Origin: Promethearchaeota archaeon
Lineage (GTDB): Archaea; Asgardarchaeota; Lokiarchaeia; Sigyniarchaeales; SOKP01
Reading direction: 5' to 3'
Assembly: GCA_016839555.1 (NCBI GenBank)
Contig: JAEOUA010000006.1
Coordinates: 499,982 to 563,981, forward strand
Length of the DNA: 64,000 nucleotides
The notes below the pieces were generated by a model. The model was not told where the DNA came from. It saw only the letters and a list, made by a program, of their open reading frames with translations, and searched no databases. The position numbers were made by a program, and so were the translations under genes. Below, one piece after another: positions 63,753-64,000 of the stretch; the first letter of the stretch is position 1; every line of letters begins with the position of its first letter.

Positions 63753-64000
63753 TTGTCTTTGATTTTAGATAAAATAAAAAATTATTTACGTTTTCTTCAA
63801 AAATCACTTAGAGAAATAATTAAAGGGTTTGTTTTATTTATATTTGCTACTTTAGGGTTAATCTCGGCAGTAATTTTTAGATCGCTTGATTTTAATGGAG
63901 TAATAATAAGTATTATTAGTATAATTGTAGAAATATTTGGGATTCTATTTTGTTTTTTGGCTTGTAGATCTTATTTAGAACAAATAGAAGAGGAAACGGA
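63753..64000 (+). CDS. Membrane protein, N-terminal fragment (runs off window)
   Basis: An open frame from TTG at 63753 continues to the end of the window, giving about 82 residues. After a basic N-terminus (NYLRFLQKSLREIIK), two hydrophobic segments follow: GFVLFIFATLGLISAVIF and ISIISIIVEIFGILFCFLAC. An in-frame TTG at 63744 is an alternative start and a TAA lies just before it at 63732. No family can be named from this part. Confidence 0.5.
   Translation, partial: MSLILDKIKNYLRFLQKSLREIIKGFVLFIFATLGLISAVIFRSLDFNGVIISIISIIVEIFGILFCFLACRSYLEQIEEET

Noticed and set aside
1-64000. CRISPR array, prophage or insertion sequence
   Set aside because: No regularly spaced repeats, integrase, transposase or phage structural gene was seen on either strand.

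Overview
The window is very AT-rich archaeal DNA. It carries MCM helicase, a GINS-like protein, both subunits of DNA topoisomerase VI, ribosomal protein L15e, the RNase P proteins Rpp30 and Pop5, an NFACT/Rqc2 homologue, an intron-containing tRNA-Ala and LysW-type lysine biosynthesis genes. A Roadblock/LC7 protein, a longin-like protein and large lineage-specific helical proteins point to an Asgard archaeon, probably near Lokiarchaeia. That placement is an inference from gene content; no rRNA is present. I saw no insertion sequence, prophage or CRISPR array.

Layout. 1-12.1 kb is mainly DNA replication and topology on the minus strand: partial mcm, a membrane/HEAT-repeat protein, a GINS-like gene on plus, then topVIB-topVIA-orf174-pyrE. 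The topVIB N-terminus is broken by an apparent one-base frameshift. A 0.7 kb non-coding gap follows. 12.8-18.7 kb holds coaBC, a B12-type radical SAM gene and lysX-lysZ-lysK. 18.7-25.4 kb holds a MoxR-VWA-SWIM-like three-gene module and a divergent DpnA-type adenine methyltransferase. 25.6-28.4 kb holds tRNA-Ala and valS. 28.4-36.0 kb is a chromosome-organisation block on minus: smc-scpA-scpB preceded by an Orc1/Cdc6-like ATPase gene. The SMC has no recognisable canonical hinge; a duplicated helical unit sits at its exact middle. 36-43.3 kb holds a nitrilase, a HAD hydrolase, a longin/winged-helix protein, a probable C/D-box RNA, serA, rpl15e and a class III aminotransferase. 43.4-47.9 kb is a minus-strand run of hcyS (DUF39-ferredoxin), VOC, TPP-enzyme and SDR genes. 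48-58 kb holds rpp30-pop5, envelope and unknown proteins, a GDPD phosphodiesterase, an Rqc2 homologue, pyrI, a polyprenol/dolichol-kinase-type membrane enzyme and trpB2. 58-64 kb holds a Roadblock protein and two overlapping ~780-residue helical proteins of unknown function.

Genes cluster by function in several places: SMC with ScpA and ScpB, topoisomerase VI A with B, Rpp30 with Pop5, the three lysine genes, and MoxR with VWA. The most novel signals are the SMC apex, the enlarged and frameshifted topoisomerase VI B, SAP-like segments in both ScpA and TopoVI-B, the degenerate Orc-like protein with an inverted repeat at its promoter, the C/D-like RNA, the GC-rich island near 58 kb and the paired unknown proteins at the end.
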